Source: Rosenbergiella gaditana
GTDB lineage: Bacteria; Pseudomonadota; Gammaproteobacteria; Enterobacterales; Enterobacteriaceae
DNA: 64,000 nt
Reading direction: 5' to 3'
NCBI RefSeq assembly: GCF_018494065.1
Contig: NZ_JABBFR010000015.1
Location: 1-64,000 of the forward strand
The notes beneath the pieces were generated by a model. The model saw only the letters and a program-made list of their open reading frames with translations, searched no databases and was not told the DNA's origin. Position 1 is the first letter of the stretch. Each line of letters opens with the position of its first letter. This document shows, in pieces, positions 9,000-18,252 of this stretch. The position numbers were made by a program, and so were the translations under genes.

Positions 9000-9014
9000 T
9001 GTTATAACATAACA
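9000..9014 (-). promoter_or_regulatory. Zur-like operator of zinT
   Basis: TGTTATAACATAACA is a perfect 6-bp inverted repeat around a 3-base centre. It matches the core of the enterobacterial Zur site (TGTTATA-N-TATAACA) except one central base. It lies 22 bases upstream of the zinT ATG, where a bound repressor would block transcription. Confidence 0.75.
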
Positions 9015-9237
9015 CAAATGACGAAAAGAAGCGAGAGATGTAGGTAAAAATGGCACAAACGTAAAGTGAATCGGTTATAGCATTTATGCTGTGGTAGGGG
9101 GGTTAATGTCTACCGTTTACACGGGTAACTCTTTAGTCAGGAGGAGCCGTATTGAATGAATAGTGCCTGCAGTGGGTGAGATAAATGTCGTCAATACGCT
9201 ATATCTAGATACCTTAAATTCGCTAATCATAATTAAA

Positions 9238-9262
9238 AACGGCTACTGAGTGGGTAGCCGTT
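9238..9262 (-). terminator. proP terminator
   Basis: A 9-bp perfect stem (AACGGCTAC / GTAGCCGTT) with a 7-base loop lies 9 bases past the proP stop codon. On the minus strand it is followed by a short T run, so it looks like a Rho-independent terminator. Confidence 0.8.
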
Positions 9263-9270
9263 TGCAGAGA

Positions 9271-10779
9271 TTAATGATCAATTTTTGGATGTTGATCGAC
9301 TAAATTACGGCGTTTGTTTTTCAACTCTTCTAACTGTTGATCAATATCTTCAATACGCTGTTCGATACCATCATGATGTTCTTGCAGCAGCTCCTTTGCT
9401 TCTTCCAGTGATGAGGCAGCAGGGGTTCCACCATACAGCGGCTTATTGGCGGTTTCACGCATGGTGATTCCGGTGACGACACCGATAATGCCGACAACGA
9501 CGAGGTACCAACCCGGCATATAAAGATTCCCGGTGGTTTCTACTAACCATGCAGTCAGCGTTGGTGTAATCCCGGCTATCAGAATCGAGATATTATAGGT
9601 ACTGGCGAGTGCACTGTAGCGTACTTCGGTAGGGAACATAGCGGGTAAGGTTGAGGCCATTACACCAATTAAACAGTTAAGAATGATGGCTTGAATCAGT
9701 AGGCCGAAAAATAGGGCAACTAAACTGTGTTGCGTGATCAGCATAAACGATGGAATAGAGAACAGTACCATCGCCAAGCTACCGATAATAATAAAGGGAC
9801 GACGTCCAAATTTATCACTGAGGAGTCCCATGATCGGTTGCACAAATAGCATGGCGACCATGATAACGACGATGATCAACACACCGCGATTTTCGGAATA
9901 GTGTAAGTCGTGGCTCAGGTAGCTAGGGACATAGGTCAATAGCATGTAATACGCCACGTTAGTGGTGATGACGATACCGATACAAGAGATTAGATTACGC
10001 CAATGTTTACGCGCAACCTCTTTGAAAGGAACGGAAGGACCTTCGCTTAAGCCCTGCTTAGATCCTGCTTCCAACGATTCAATATGTTTTTGGAACGCTG
10101 GCGTCTCTTCTAAGGCATGGCGTAGGTATAGGCCAATAAACCCTAATGGCAGTGCGAGGAAGAATGGGATACGCCATCCCCAATCGTTGAAAGTCTCTTG
10201 ACCTAAAATCGCATTCAATAAGACGACGACACCGGCCCCACAAATAAAGCCGACCAGGGAACCGAAATCGAGCCAGCTTCCCATAAACCCACGTTTACGG
10301 TCAGGGGAGTATTCAGCGACAAAAATCGAGGCGCCGGTATATTCACCGCCGACTGAGAACCCTTGCACCATTTTGGCGATCAGTAACAAGATTGGCGCCC
10401 AGATCCCGATCGTATTATAAGAGGGAATCAGACCGATACAGAAGGTACTGAGAGTCATCAAAATAATGGTCATAGCCAGAATTTGTTGTCGACCATATTT
10501 ATCGCCTAATCTGCCGAAGAACATCCCGCCTATCGGACGAATGATAAAGGGAACAGAGAAGGTAGCAAGGGCTGCGATAATTTGGATACCTGGTGAGGCA
10601 TGAGGGAAGAAAACTTTACCAAGAACAGTGGCGACATACCCGTAGACACCAAAGTCAAACCACTCCATGGCATTCCCTAGGGCGGCAGCGGTGATCGCTT
10701 TTTTTAGCCGACTATCATCAATGATGGTGACATCATTGATACCCATAGGTTTTACTTTTTTTCGTTTAATTTTCAGCAT
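9271..10779 (-). CDS. proP: Proline/glycine betaine:H+ symporter ProP
   Basis: ProP is an osmosensing major-facilitator transporter that imports proline, betaine and related compatible solutes. The 502-residue protein aligns along its full length with E. coli ProP (500 aa). It shares the N-terminal RKKVKP, GNAMEWFDFGVYG in the first helix, the loop GDKYGRQ, QGFSVGGEYTGA and FVAEYSPDRKRGFMGSW. The C-terminal tail (about 445-502) keeps the coiled-coil heptads (EEAKELLQEHHDGIEQRIED) that tune the osmotic threshold. AAGGA precedes the start. It is probably induced by osmotic stress, though no clear operator was seen. Confidence 0.95.
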   Translation of the reverse strand: MLKIKRKKVKPMGINDVTIIDDSRLKKAITAAALGNAMEWFDFGVYGYVATVLGKVFFPHASPGIQIIAALATFSVPFIIRPIGGMFFGRLGDKYGRQQILAMTIILMTLSTFCIGLIPSYNTIGIWAPILLLIAKMVQGFSVGGEYTGASIFVAEYSPDRKRGFMGSWLDFGSLVGFICGAGVVVLLNAILGQETFNDWGWRIPFFLALPLGFIGLYLRHALEETPAFQKHIESLEAGSKQGLSEGPSVPFKEVARKHWRNLISCIGIVITTNVAYYMLLTYVPSYLSHDLHYSENRGVLIIVVIMVAMLFVQPIMGLLSDKFGRRPFIIIGSLAMVLFSIPSFMLITQHSLVALFFGLLIQAIILNCLIGVMASTLPAMFPTEVRYSALASTYNISILIAGITPTLTAWLVETTGNLYMPGWYLVVVGIIGVVTGITMRETANKPLYGGTPAASSLEEAKELLQEHHDGIEQRIEDIDQQLEELKNKRRNLVDQHPKIDH

Positions 10780-10837
10780 AGGCTTTCCTTACGTAATTAA
10801 GACCCTGAATAAAGCAAAGCTATAAGCATAGACTACT

Positions 10838-10862
10838 CTCCCCAAAGCGTCGCTTAGGGGAG
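10838..10862 (-). terminator. Hairpin between poxB and proP
   Basis: CTCCCC and GGGGAG pair around an inner AAG/CTT stem, with one mismatch. It lies 20 bases past the poxB stop codon. There is no U-tract, so it is only a probable terminator. Confidence 0.45.
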
Positions 10863-10881
10863 TGAACAATTAATCGAACAG

Positions 10882-12609
10882 CTATTTACCGAGCTTCTGA
10901 CTTATCTCACTGCCAACGAAGCTGGCCACATCGGCCAACCGACCGTGAAATAGCGCTTTTGTTGCGTACAGAGCAGTGTCGGCGACTTGAGTTAACGAGA
11001 TTTCAGGCGGCATCACCAGCTCATTAGGATGAGTATGAACGTCTAAGAGCGCGGGGCCAGGGTGAGCCAGAAAACGCTCAATTGCCTCTTCCAAGGTTTC
11101 GGCTTCGACGACTTTTTGGCTATAAAGGCCTATGGCGCCGGCGACTTTAGCAAAGTTATCATTTTTCAACTTGGTGTAGTGATCAAGTAATCCTTCGACC
11201 TTTTGTTCCAACTCGACAAAGTTTAGTGAGCCATTATTAATTACCACCAGTTTAACCGGTAACGCTTCTTGTACCAGCGTGAACAGGTCGCCGAGTAGCA
11301 TACTTAATCCGCCGTCACCGCATAAGGCGATAACTTGTCGCTCAGGAAAGGCGACTTGTAGACCGATAGCTTGCGGCATGGCATTTGCCATGGTGCCATG
11401 CAGCAGACTGGCAAGAGTCCGTCGGGTGCCTAAGCTATCAATGTGACGTAAAAGCCAAACCATTGCTGACCCGCCATCGGCGGTAAACAGTGCATCTTTT
11501 GCCGCGTGTTGGTTGAGCAGACTCACTAAATATTGCGGATGAATGGGGTGACCGGTGGCGCGTTGTTCTTCCTTACGACGGCGATTGACTGATTTATCAC
11601 GTATTTTGGCTATTTGCTGAAAAAAGTGATCGTCATCGTGCGAATCAATTAGCGGAAGCAGTGCTGTAAGGGTATCCGTAACCCGACCCACTGCGCCAAA
11701 AGTAATAGGGTGTCGGCGACCAAGATGGCTAGCCTGTTGGTCAATTTGGATAATAGTCGCTTTATCGGGATAGAACTGTGACCAGGCAAAATCAGCCCCT
11801 AGCAATAATAAGACGTCACACTGTTTAATGGCCTCAAATCCTGCTTCGCACCCAAAAATGCCGGTCATCCCTACGGAATAAGGATTGTCGTATTCGATAA
11901 AATCTTTACCGCGTGAGGTGTTAACGATAGGGGCCTTTAGCTTATCGGCTAACGCGACTAAGCCATCATGGACTCCCTCACAGCCTGCTCCTGCATAGAA
12001 GGCAACACGTTTCCCTTTATTAAGTAATGCGGCGACAGTTCGCAGTTCGTCAGGATTAGGGGTCAATTGTGGTTGTGGCTGCCAGATCGTCTGTGTCACG
12101 GCCTGGGTTTTCGCTTTACTGATATCCACAGGGACCACTACCACGGCGACTCCCCGCTTATTAAGTGCAGCTTGGCAGGCTCGTCGGATAACGGCTGGGG
12201 CTTGGTCGGCGGTAAGGATTTGTTCACAGAAAACGGAGCAACTCTGGTAGACGGAGAGAAAGTCGACCTCTTGAGGAAAATCATTACCGAGTAGCTCACT
12301 ACTGATCTGGCTAGCGATAAGGATAACAGGCGCACGATTACGGTGGCTTTCAAATAGACCGTTGATAAAGTGTAAGCCACCTGGGCCACAGGAGCCAGCG
12401 CAGGCCGTCAGTCTATCAGCCATAAGGGCTTCAGCTCCGGCCGCAAAGCCTGCAACCTCTTCATGGCGAACATGCAGCCATTTTATCCTACTGCGGCTCA
12501 TTTCATCGGTGATGTAGTTTAGCGTATCACCCACCACGCCATAGCAGTGTTGTACACCGGCTTTTTCAAGCTGTTCAATAATGAGTGAAGCCACTGACCG
12601 TTCAGACAT
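10882..12609 (-). CDS. poxB: Pyruvate:ubiquinone oxidoreductase (pyruvate oxidase)
   Basis: PoxB decarboxylates pyruvate to acetate and CO2 and passes electrons to ubiquinone; it is a peripheral inner-membrane enzyme using thiamine diphosphate and FAD. The 575-residue protein matches E. coli PoxB (572 aa). It has the catalytic Glu region RHEEVAGFAAGAEA near 49-62, GPGGLHFINGLFES, and the ThDP-Mg motif GDGGLSMLLGD ending at NN. The C-terminal segment (LADVASFVGSEISQKLGK) corresponds to the lipid-binding helix. In E. coli it is a stationary-phase sigma-S gene; I see no promoter that proves this here. Confidence 0.95.
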   Translation of the reverse strand: MSERSVASLIIEQLEKAGVQHCYGVVGDTLNYITDEMSRSRIKWLHVRHEEVAGFAAGAEALMADRLTACAGSCGPGGLHFINGLFESHRNRAPVILIASQISSELLGNDFPQEVDFLSVYQSCSVFCEQILTADQAPAVIRRACQAALNKRGVAVVVVPVDISKAKTQAVTQTIWQPQPQLTPNPDELRTVAALLNKGKRVAFYAGAGCEGVHDGLVALADKLKAPIVNTSRGKDFIEYDNPYSVGMTGIFGCEAGFEAIKQCDVLLLLGADFAWSQFYPDKATIIQIDQQASHLGRRHPITFGAVGRVTDTLTALLPLIDSHDDDHFFQQIAKIRDKSVNRRRKEEQRATGHPIHPQYLVSLLNQHAAKDALFTADGGSAMVWLLRHIDSLGTRRTLASLLHGTMANAMPQAIGLQVAFPERQVIALCGDGGLSMLLGDLFTLVQEALPVKLVVINNGSLNFVELEQKVEGLLDHYTKLKNDNFAKVAGAIGLYSQKVVEAETLEEAIERFLAHPGPALLDVHTHPNELVMPPEISLTQVADTALYATKALFHGRLADVASFVGSEISQKLGK

Positions 12610-12683
12610 GATAGACCCTCAATGCACATTTTGATTAAGTATAGTGCGGGTCTATAACTCTGTTGATCAGGTAGCACGTATCC

Positions 12684-13931
12684 CTAAAATTCAGGGATAA
12701 GATGCAGCTGGCTGCCTATCCACGCAATAATATTTACCATGCCGAAGAGTACCACCAGCAATATCGCGACCTTATGGCTGATGCGACGGGGCTTGCCCTG
12801 TGCGAAGCGATCATGGGCGTTCCAAGCAAGGAGTGCAGGCGTAAACAGCGCCCAGAACGTCGCGAGTAATCCGGCATAACCAATGGCCATCAGAAAGCCT
12901 TGAGGAAAAATAATTGAAGCGATTAACGGTGGACAGAAGGTGATAAGGGCGGTTTTTGCACGCCCCTGTTTACTGTTTTCACACCCGAGTTTATCGGCGA
13001 CAAAATCAAACAGACCGACTGTTACACCTAAGAATGAACAGATCACCGCAAAGTGCGAAAAAATATCCAGCAACAGCCCTAATGATTTTTGGGAAACTCG
13101 ATCGTGCATCGCTTGGATCAGCGCATGAATGTCGCCGCCTTGACGGCTAATCTCAGGAAAATCTTGTCGCGGTATATTGCCCATGGTGCAGGTCAGCCAG
13201 AAAAGATAAATCACCAGTGCAAAAAGCGTCCCCCAGATTAATGCTCGCCTCACTTTACGCTCATTACCTTGGTAGTAGCTAATTAAGCCGGTGATATTGC
13301 CGTGAAAGCCGAAAGAGGCAAGACAAAAGGGTACTACCGCGAATAAATAAGGGAAATAAGAAGAAGGATGTTCGGCACTATCTTGTGGGGTAAGCAGTTG
13401 AGATAGTTCAACATGACGGATTAATCCCCCAAATAATATAAAAAAGAGCAATAGCTTAGCGACTAAGCAGAGGGTAATTAGCCGACTGACTCCTTTGGTA
13501 CCAAGCCAAACGACCAGTGCGACCACTGCGGTCAGCAACCCTTTAGCTTCTGCGCTATTGAGCGGGAGACCAAGAGTATTTAATGATTGCTGGTATACGG
13601 GGCCACTGGCTGAGATATAGGCGTAAGTGAGGATACCCAGTACAAAGGTAATACTCAGGCCATTAAGTCTCCGCCACCACTTAGGCGTAAGAGCCTGAGT
13701 GAGTGTGTCGTACCCGGCACCGAGTGGAAAGTTGAGACTCACTTTCATAAACAGTAATCCAGATAACAACATACAAAACCAACTGACGCCCAGCATGATG
13801 ACTGACCAACTATACCAAGCCCCAGCCATTACCACCGGGAGCGTGAACATGCCTGCACCCGCTACGGTGCCACAGATTATCATTGATCCCCAAGCACTCG
13901 ATGGTAATGAGGTCTTATTCGAATGGGTCAT
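12684..13931 (-). CDS. Aromatic amino acid permease (Mtr/TnaB tryptophan type)
   Basis: This 415-residue inner-membrane protein with about 11 helices belongs to the hydroxy/aromatic amino acid permease family. It parallels E. coli Mtr (414 aa): GTVAGAGMFTLPVVMAGAW, LTYAYISASG, PFCLASFGFHGN, TMGNIPRQDF and FLGVTLG-like FLGVTVGLFDF. Its likely role is proton-coupled tryptophan uptake. Mtr, TnaB and TyrP are hard to separate by eye, so no symbol is given. No tnaA or trp gene is next to it, and no TrpR operator was found. It lies 74 bases upstream of poxB in the same direction. Confidence 0.85.
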   Translation of the reverse strand: MTHSNKTSLPSSAWGSMIICGTVAGAGMFTLPVVMAGAWYSWSVIMLGVSWFCMLLSGLLFMKVSLNFPLGAGYDTLTQALTPKWWRRLNGLSITFVLGILTYAYISASGPVYQQSLNTLGLPLNSAEAKGLLTAVVALVVWLGTKGVSRLITLCLVAKLLLFFILFGGLIRHVELSQLLTPQDSAEHPSSYFPYLFAVVPFCLASFGFHGNITGLISYYQGNERKVRRALIWGTLFALVIYLFWLTCTMGNIPRQDFPEISRQGGDIHALIQAMHDRVSQKSLGLLLDIFSHFAVICSFLGVTVGLFDFVADKLGCENSKQGRAKTALITFCPPLIASIIFPQGFLMAIGYAGLLATFWALFTPALLAWNAHDRFAQGKPRRISHKVAILLVVLFGMVNIIAWIGSQLHLIPEF

Positions 13932-14266
13932 CTGTACTCCTCAATGAGAACGCTAAAAGGCGCAGACTATACCAGTTCTTCCTGCGCAGCACTAATGAAG
14001 ATTAACTGACTCATTTCATTGTCTTTTTAATTAATTATTCTAAAAATTTCCGATACAGATAATTCTTAACTTAACTTTTTTATAAAATATCTTTTACCTG
14101 TACCTATTATTAATTTCATGAGGTTATGACATTTAAAGGGGAAATTTTAAATTTTTGTTGCTTGATCTAATTCCAACTTGTTCTAGGATTAATGGTAAGT
14201 TTACGGAATACGAAACTTTTGTTTTTAACTTTATTAAATGATGCGTTGAATTAATTGAGGTGATTT
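13932..14266. other. AT-rich divergent promoter region
   Basis: This 335-base AT-rich spacer separates the permease gene from the OmpA-domain gene, which reads the other way. It must contain promoters for both. The ribosome site GAGGTG lies 5 bases before the ATG at 14267. I recognise no operator or RNA. Confidence 0.35.
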
Positions 14267-14926
14267 ATGGACAAAAGAACTGACAAGAAATTTGTGGACC
14301 CAGTTATCGATCAGCAAATTATTAAACAGAAGAAAGGCAAAGGGATTTGGTGGTTACTTTTAGCCATTATCATTATTATCCTCGCTATTTGGTTTAGTAC
14401 CCAACGAAATAATAATGATGCTGCTCCGGCACCTTCATCCTCTTCGTCGGCAATGTCTCAACCCGCACAACAACCCGCGGTAACTAATGAGTCAACGTCA
14501 CCTGCAGCACCGGCTGCCGATAGCGACAATACGCTAACTGCTCTGCAGCAATATTATGCAGGTGAAGGTAACGACGACAGCCAATGGATCGATTTGGACC
14601 AAGTGAGCTTTGCTACCGGTAATGCAGCACCCTCGGTCACTGACGAACAGTCTCTGAACCAAGTGGCTTCCTTAATTAGTCAACACCCTGATCACAGCAT
14701 CATCGTGCGTGGTTTTACAGATAGCACCGGTAATGAAGCGATTAACCAACCGCTTTCGGGTCAACGCGCCAACGCTATTAAAGACTGGTTAACCCAACAC
14801 GGCGTTGACAGTTCTAAAATCACTATTGATGGTCAAGGTGCAGACCACGCTGTTGCAAATAATGACACCGCACAAGGTCGTGATCAAAACCGTCGTGTGG
14901 CGATTCAAGTTAAAGCGGCTCAATAA
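14267..14926 (+). CDS. Membrane-anchored OmpA-domain protein
   Basis: This 219-residue protein starts with a basic cytoplasmic segment, then one membrane helix (WWLLLAIIIIILAIWF, about 29-44). A low-complexity Ala/Pro/Ser linker follows (about 51-87), then an OmpA-like peptidoglycan-binding domain from about 105 to 219. The domain shows VRGFTDSTGN, LSGQRANAIKDWL and the closing GRDQNRRVAIQV. This predicts an inner-membrane protein that binds peptidoglycan. It heads a three-gene cluster with two DUF2382 proteins, 20 bases upstream of the next gene, and the shared terminator at 16180 suggests one transcript. The specific function is unknown. Confidence 0.8.
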   Translation: MDKRTDKKFVDPVIDQQIIKQKKGKGIWWLLLAIIIIILAIWFSTQRNNNDAAPAPSSSSSAMSQPAQQPAVTNESTSPAAPAADSDNTLTALQQYYAGEGNDDSQWIDLDQVSFATGNAAPSVTDEQSLNQVASLISQHPDHSIIVRGFTDSTGNEAINQPLSGQRANAIKDWLTQHGVDSSKITIDGQGADHAVANNDTAQGRDQNRRVAIQVKAAQ

Positions 14927-14946
14927 GCTATCGGGGAATAAGTGTG

Positions 14947-15366
14947 ATGAATTCTGATAAGCACCCAGATATAAAGAGCACTCCCAATGAACAGCCAGAG
15001 GAATTCATTATTCCTCTGGCGGAAGAAAGAATAGAAATTGAAAAGAAACAGTATGTTAAAAGTCAATTTCAGGTTGAAAGAAAAACGGAAGTAAAAAAAG
15101 CCCCGATTAATGAACAATTAATTAGTCGTCAGGCAGAAATAAAACATGTCCCTATTGGTCAATATATTTCTGATATTCCTCAGGTACGTGAAGAGAATGG
15201 GGTGAAAATCATTCCAATCTTTGAAGAACATATAGAAATAGTGAAAAAAATATATCTTAAGGAGGAGATTAGAATAGAGAGTCATGAGAGTGTAAGCGAA
15301 TTTAAATCCGAAGAAACGCTGAAGTATCAGACCGTTTCACAAAAAAGAATATCCACCGATAAATGA
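14947..15366 (+). CDS. DUF2382 (YsnF/AvaK-type) domain protein
   Basis: This 139-residue protein is charged and has no signal or membrane segment. It contains two degenerate copies of a beta-rich unit: IIPLAEERIEIEKKQYVKSQ near 21-41 and IIPIFEEHIEIVKKIYLKEE near 88-107. This is the DUF2382 pattern (PxxEExxxVxKRxVxxGxV) found in stress-associated proteins. GGGGA lies 9 bases before the ATG at 14947; a GTG one codon earlier could also start it. The gene is noticeably richer in A and T than its neighbours and uses AGA and ATA codons, which may point to transfer or relaxed selection. The biochemical role is unknown. Confidence 0.72.
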   Translation: MNSDKHPDIKSTPNEQPEEFIIPLAEERIEIEKKQYVKSQFQVERKTEVKKAPINEQLISRQAEIKHVPIGQYISDIPQVREENGVKIIPIFEEHIEIVKKIYLKEEIRIESHESVSEFKSEETLKYQTVSQKRISTDK

Positions 15367-15375
15367 GGTAAAAAT

Positions 15376-16161
15376 ATGTCTAGCGAAAAAATTGTCACAT
15401 TATTTGATACTGTTGAACATGCACAAGCGGCTGAACGTAATCTCATTAAAGCTGACTTTAAAGAAAGCGATATCAGTGTGATCCATGGCCGCGACCTCGA
15501 TAGCGACAGCACCGTTTTCAAAGATACGAGTATTTGGAAGCGCCTGTTTGGAAACGATGTTGAAGAAGAACATGCGGAGCTTTATAGCGAAGCCCTCCAT
15601 AAAAATGGTGCAGTCTTAACAGTCGTTGCGCATGGCGAAGATGAGCATGCTAAAGCGCTAGCGATTCTGAATCGTCACCAATTGGTAGACGTACCAGCGA
15701 AAGCGCGCGGTACAGAAACCGCTGCTGCACCGGTTGCACCGACGCCACGTGATACCCGTCCACATCTGACCGGTAATGAAACGAAAGACGAAATCCTACA
15801 ACTGGCAAAAGAAGAGTTAGAAGTCGGTAAGCGTTTAGTGAAAGAGGGGACCACCCGTATTCGCCGTTACGTTACCACTGAAGATGTTTCTCAGAAGGTT
15901 AATCTTCGTGAGCAACATGCTGAAGTCGTCCGCAACTCGGTAAACCGTCCAGTGACGGGTAAAGACATTGATTGGAGCGAGAAAAGTGTAGTGGTTGACG
16001 AATTATCAGAGAAGCCAGTCGTTAATAAAACTGCACACGTTGTTGAAGAAGTTGTGGTGAAGAAAGTTAACACCAACCATGATGAAGAGATCAAAGATAC
16101 AGTTCGTCAGCAACATGCTGAAGTTGAACGGTTACGTAACGAAGAAAATCTGAAGAAGTAA
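15376..16161 (+). CDS. General-stress N-domain plus DUF2382 protein (YsnF/AvaK-like)
   Basis: This 261-residue soluble protein has two parts. Residues 1-100 (IVTLFDTVEHAQAAERNLIK, SDISVIHG) resemble the general stress protein 17M fold that precedes DUF2382 in Bacillus YsnF. Residues about 145-255 carry the DUF2382 unit: LAKEELEVGKRLVKEGTTRIRR is followed by HVVEEVVVKKV and a repeated element, LREQHAEVVRN and VRQQHAEVERL. The ribosome site GAGGT overlaps the stop of the previous gene, so the two are translationally linked. Family members are often stress-induced; no activity is established. Confidence 0.8.
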   Translation: MSSEKIVTLFDTVEHAQAAERNLIKADFKESDISVIHGRDLDSDSTVFKDTSIWKRLFGNDVEEEHAELYSEALHKNGAVLTVVAHGEDEHAKALAILNRHQLVDVPAKARGTETAAAPVAPTPRDTRPHLTGNETKDEILQLAKEELEVGKRLVKEGTTRIRRYVTTEDVSQKVNLREQHAEVVRNSVNRPVTGKDIDWSEKSVVVDELSEKPVVNKTAHVVEEVVVKKVNTNHDEEIKDTVRQQHAEVERLRNEENLKK

Positions 16162-16179
16162 TCCTTTTATGAGTGATAG

Positions 16180-16204
16180 AACCCGGAGAAAGCCGGGTTT
16201 TTTT
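16180..16204 (+). terminator. Terminator of the OmpA/DUF2382 cluster
   Basis: AACCCGG and CCGGGTT form a 7-bp GC-rich stem around AGAAAG, followed by a T-run. This is a textbook Rho-independent terminator 19 bases after the last stop codon. Confidence 0.9.
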
Positions 16205-16869
16205 ATGCACTTTTTACTGATGCTTTTAGGTTAAGTACTGGATAAATTCCCCTTATATTTCCAATACGGAAACTATCATCAAGGCTCTGGTAAGCCAACT
16301 TGTCAGTGAAAGGAACGCTAGTATTGTTGAGTGAAACCATCATCTTGACGTTAACCTAGCGCTACTGGCCGATAGAGTCTGGTCAAGCGTCATAGAAACT
16401 CGACGTTGCGCGGCTAATGGTAATGTATGCGGAATGGTTACGTTATTCTCGATTGTCTAAAAGTGGCGCAGCAAAGGTCAATGCAGGCAGCGGCGATGGC
16501 GTCGTAGAGAGAGTCTTTGGCTGATAACGCTGAAGGGATTGCAACTGAGTTGAGGGGGGCATTGCGTTGTATCCGACCGCAAATGTCTGCGCAACGAAGG
16601 GAATCACTGTAGCGGCATAAGCGGTTTTCTAGGAACAACCAGGAAGCAGCACTGTCATCCTAAATTGCCGTTCTTTGGTGCAAGGTCAATTAATGGTGCA
16701 TAGCCATAGAGCAATTCTGTAATTTTTAACGTAATAAAAAAATAACTGGTATTTTTGTTTCATAATTATTATCTATAATTCAATTGATTAGTCTTTAATA
16801 AAAGAGTCTATTTAGGTTTGGCCTAGAAATTGCAAAAAAAATTTCATTGCAACTATTGGAGCCAAGACC
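16205..16869. other. 665-base region without a convincing gene
   Basis: The middle part (about 16400-16680) has coding-like GC content and, on the minus strand, a 66-codon open frame (16438-16638). It has no ribosome site and matches no family I know; neighbouring frames also show coding-like fragments. This fits a decayed gene. The last 150 bases are AT-rich and hold the promoter for the permease gene, whose GGAG ribosome site is at about 16857. Confidence 0.35.
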
Positions 16870-18252
16870 ATGGAACAGCCTACTCGCCCACATCAACTTC
16901 TCTACGGCTTAAACGAGAAAATGCCTCTCACGGCGGGGCTGTTTACCGCAATCCAACATATTTTGGCGAGTATTGTCGGGGTGATCACGCCCCCCTTAAT
17001 TATTGGCTCAACCTTGGGGCTAAATAGCTACTTACCTTACTTAATTAGCATGTCATTGTTTGCATCGGGTCTGGGTACCATCGTGCAGGCGGGACGCTTT
17101 ATGAAAGTTGGCGCGGGTATGATTTGCTTACAAGGGACAAGTTTTGCCTTCTTAGGCGTGATTATCTCCGGGGGACTGGCGATGAAACAGCAAGGGGTTT
17201 TACCTGAAGATATCTTGGCGATGATCTTCGGCTCCAGCTTGGTCGCGGCATTAATCCCGATTATCGTCAGTCGCTTTATTCACCTTTTTGCTAAAATCCT
17301 GACTCCGCTAGTGACGGGTATTGTTATCGTATTAATTGGGATTAGCCTCGTAAAAGTGAGTGTCACCGATTGGGGTGGTGGGGCGACCGCCACTGATTTC
17401 GGTGCGCCTTCTCACTTATTACTGGGGGGGATTACCTTAGCCGTGATCATTGCCCTAAATTGCTGCAAATCACCTTGGCTGCGTCTTTCATCTATTGTCA
17501 GTGGTATTGCATTAGGGACAATTATTGCTGCTTGGCAAGGAAGCTTCCACCCACAACTATCCTTTGCTGGCCCGGCAATCACTTTACCTATTCCTTTCCG
17601 TTTTGGCTTTGCCTTCAGTTGGAGCATGTTCGTTCCCATCGCCCTGGTTGCCTTAATTGCCATTATCGAAGCAGTAGGGGATTTAACAGCAAACTGTATG
17701 ATCTCCCAGCAACCGCTAGAAGGCCCTGAATTTACCCAACGTATTAAGGGCGGAATTATTGGCGATGGGGTAAGTTGCTTAATCGCGGCGACTTTTAACT
17801 CTTTTCCTAATACAACCTTTGCCCAAAATAACGGTGTGATTCAGATGACCCAAGTGGCCAGCCGTTATGCAGGATATTGGATTGGCGGGCTTTTACTGCT
17901 GCTCAGTTTCTTCCCTATGTTCAGTCATATCTTACAACAGCTACCAAAGCCGGTACTGGGGGGCGCGACATTAGTGATGTTCGGCAACGTGATTGCCGCG
18001 GGAATCCGTATCATGACCCGCGAAGCCTTAGATAATCGGAGTATGTTAATTATCGCCATCGCCTTTGGTGTTGGATTAGGTATTGAGGCGCAACCCGATA
18101 TCATTCGTGGACTGCCGGTCTTTTTACAAAGCCTGATGCATGGTGCAGTGACCAGCGGTGGCTTAGTCGCGATACTATTAAATATCCTACTCCCTAAGGC
18201 AGGCATCGCACCCTTTAAGGCTAAAGTACTCCCTGCGACCCACGTGGAATAA
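16870..18252 (+). CDS. NCS2 family purine (xanthine-type) permease
   Basis: This 460-residue inner-membrane symporter of the nucleobase-ascorbate family would import a purine base or uracil with protons. It has about 14 hydrophobic segments and the family signatures QGTSFAF, the substrate-site helix IEAVGDLTAN, RIKGGIIGDG and the NAT motif QNNGVIQMT. It then shows VLGGATLVMFG as in XanP. It is closer to XanP/XanQ than to UraA or UacT, but exact specificity is inferred. GGAG precedes the ATG. No purine riboswitch was recognised upstream and no purine catabolic genes adjoin it. Confidence 0.85.
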   Translation: MEQPTRPHQLLYGLNEKMPLTAGLFTAIQHILASIVGVITPPLIIGSTLGLNSYLPYLISMSLFASGLGTIVQAGRFMKVGAGMICLQGTSFAFLGVIISGGLAMKQQGVLPEDILAMIFGSSLVAALIPIIVSRFIHLFAKILTPLVTGIVIVLIGISLVKVSVTDWGGGATATDFGAPSHLLLGGITLAVIIALNCCKSPWLRLSSIVSGIALGTIIAAWQGSFHPQLSFAGPAITLPIPFRFGFAFSWSMFVPIALVALIAIIEAVGDLTANCMISQQPLEGPEFTQRIKGGIIGDGVSCLIAATFNSFPNTTFAQNNGVIQMTQVASRYAGYWIGGLLLLLSFFPMFSHILQQLPKPVLGGATLVMFGNVIAAGIRIMTREALDNRSMLIIAIAFGVGLGIEAQPDIIRGLPVFLQSLMHGAVTSGGLVAILLNILLPKAGIAPFKAKVLPATHVE

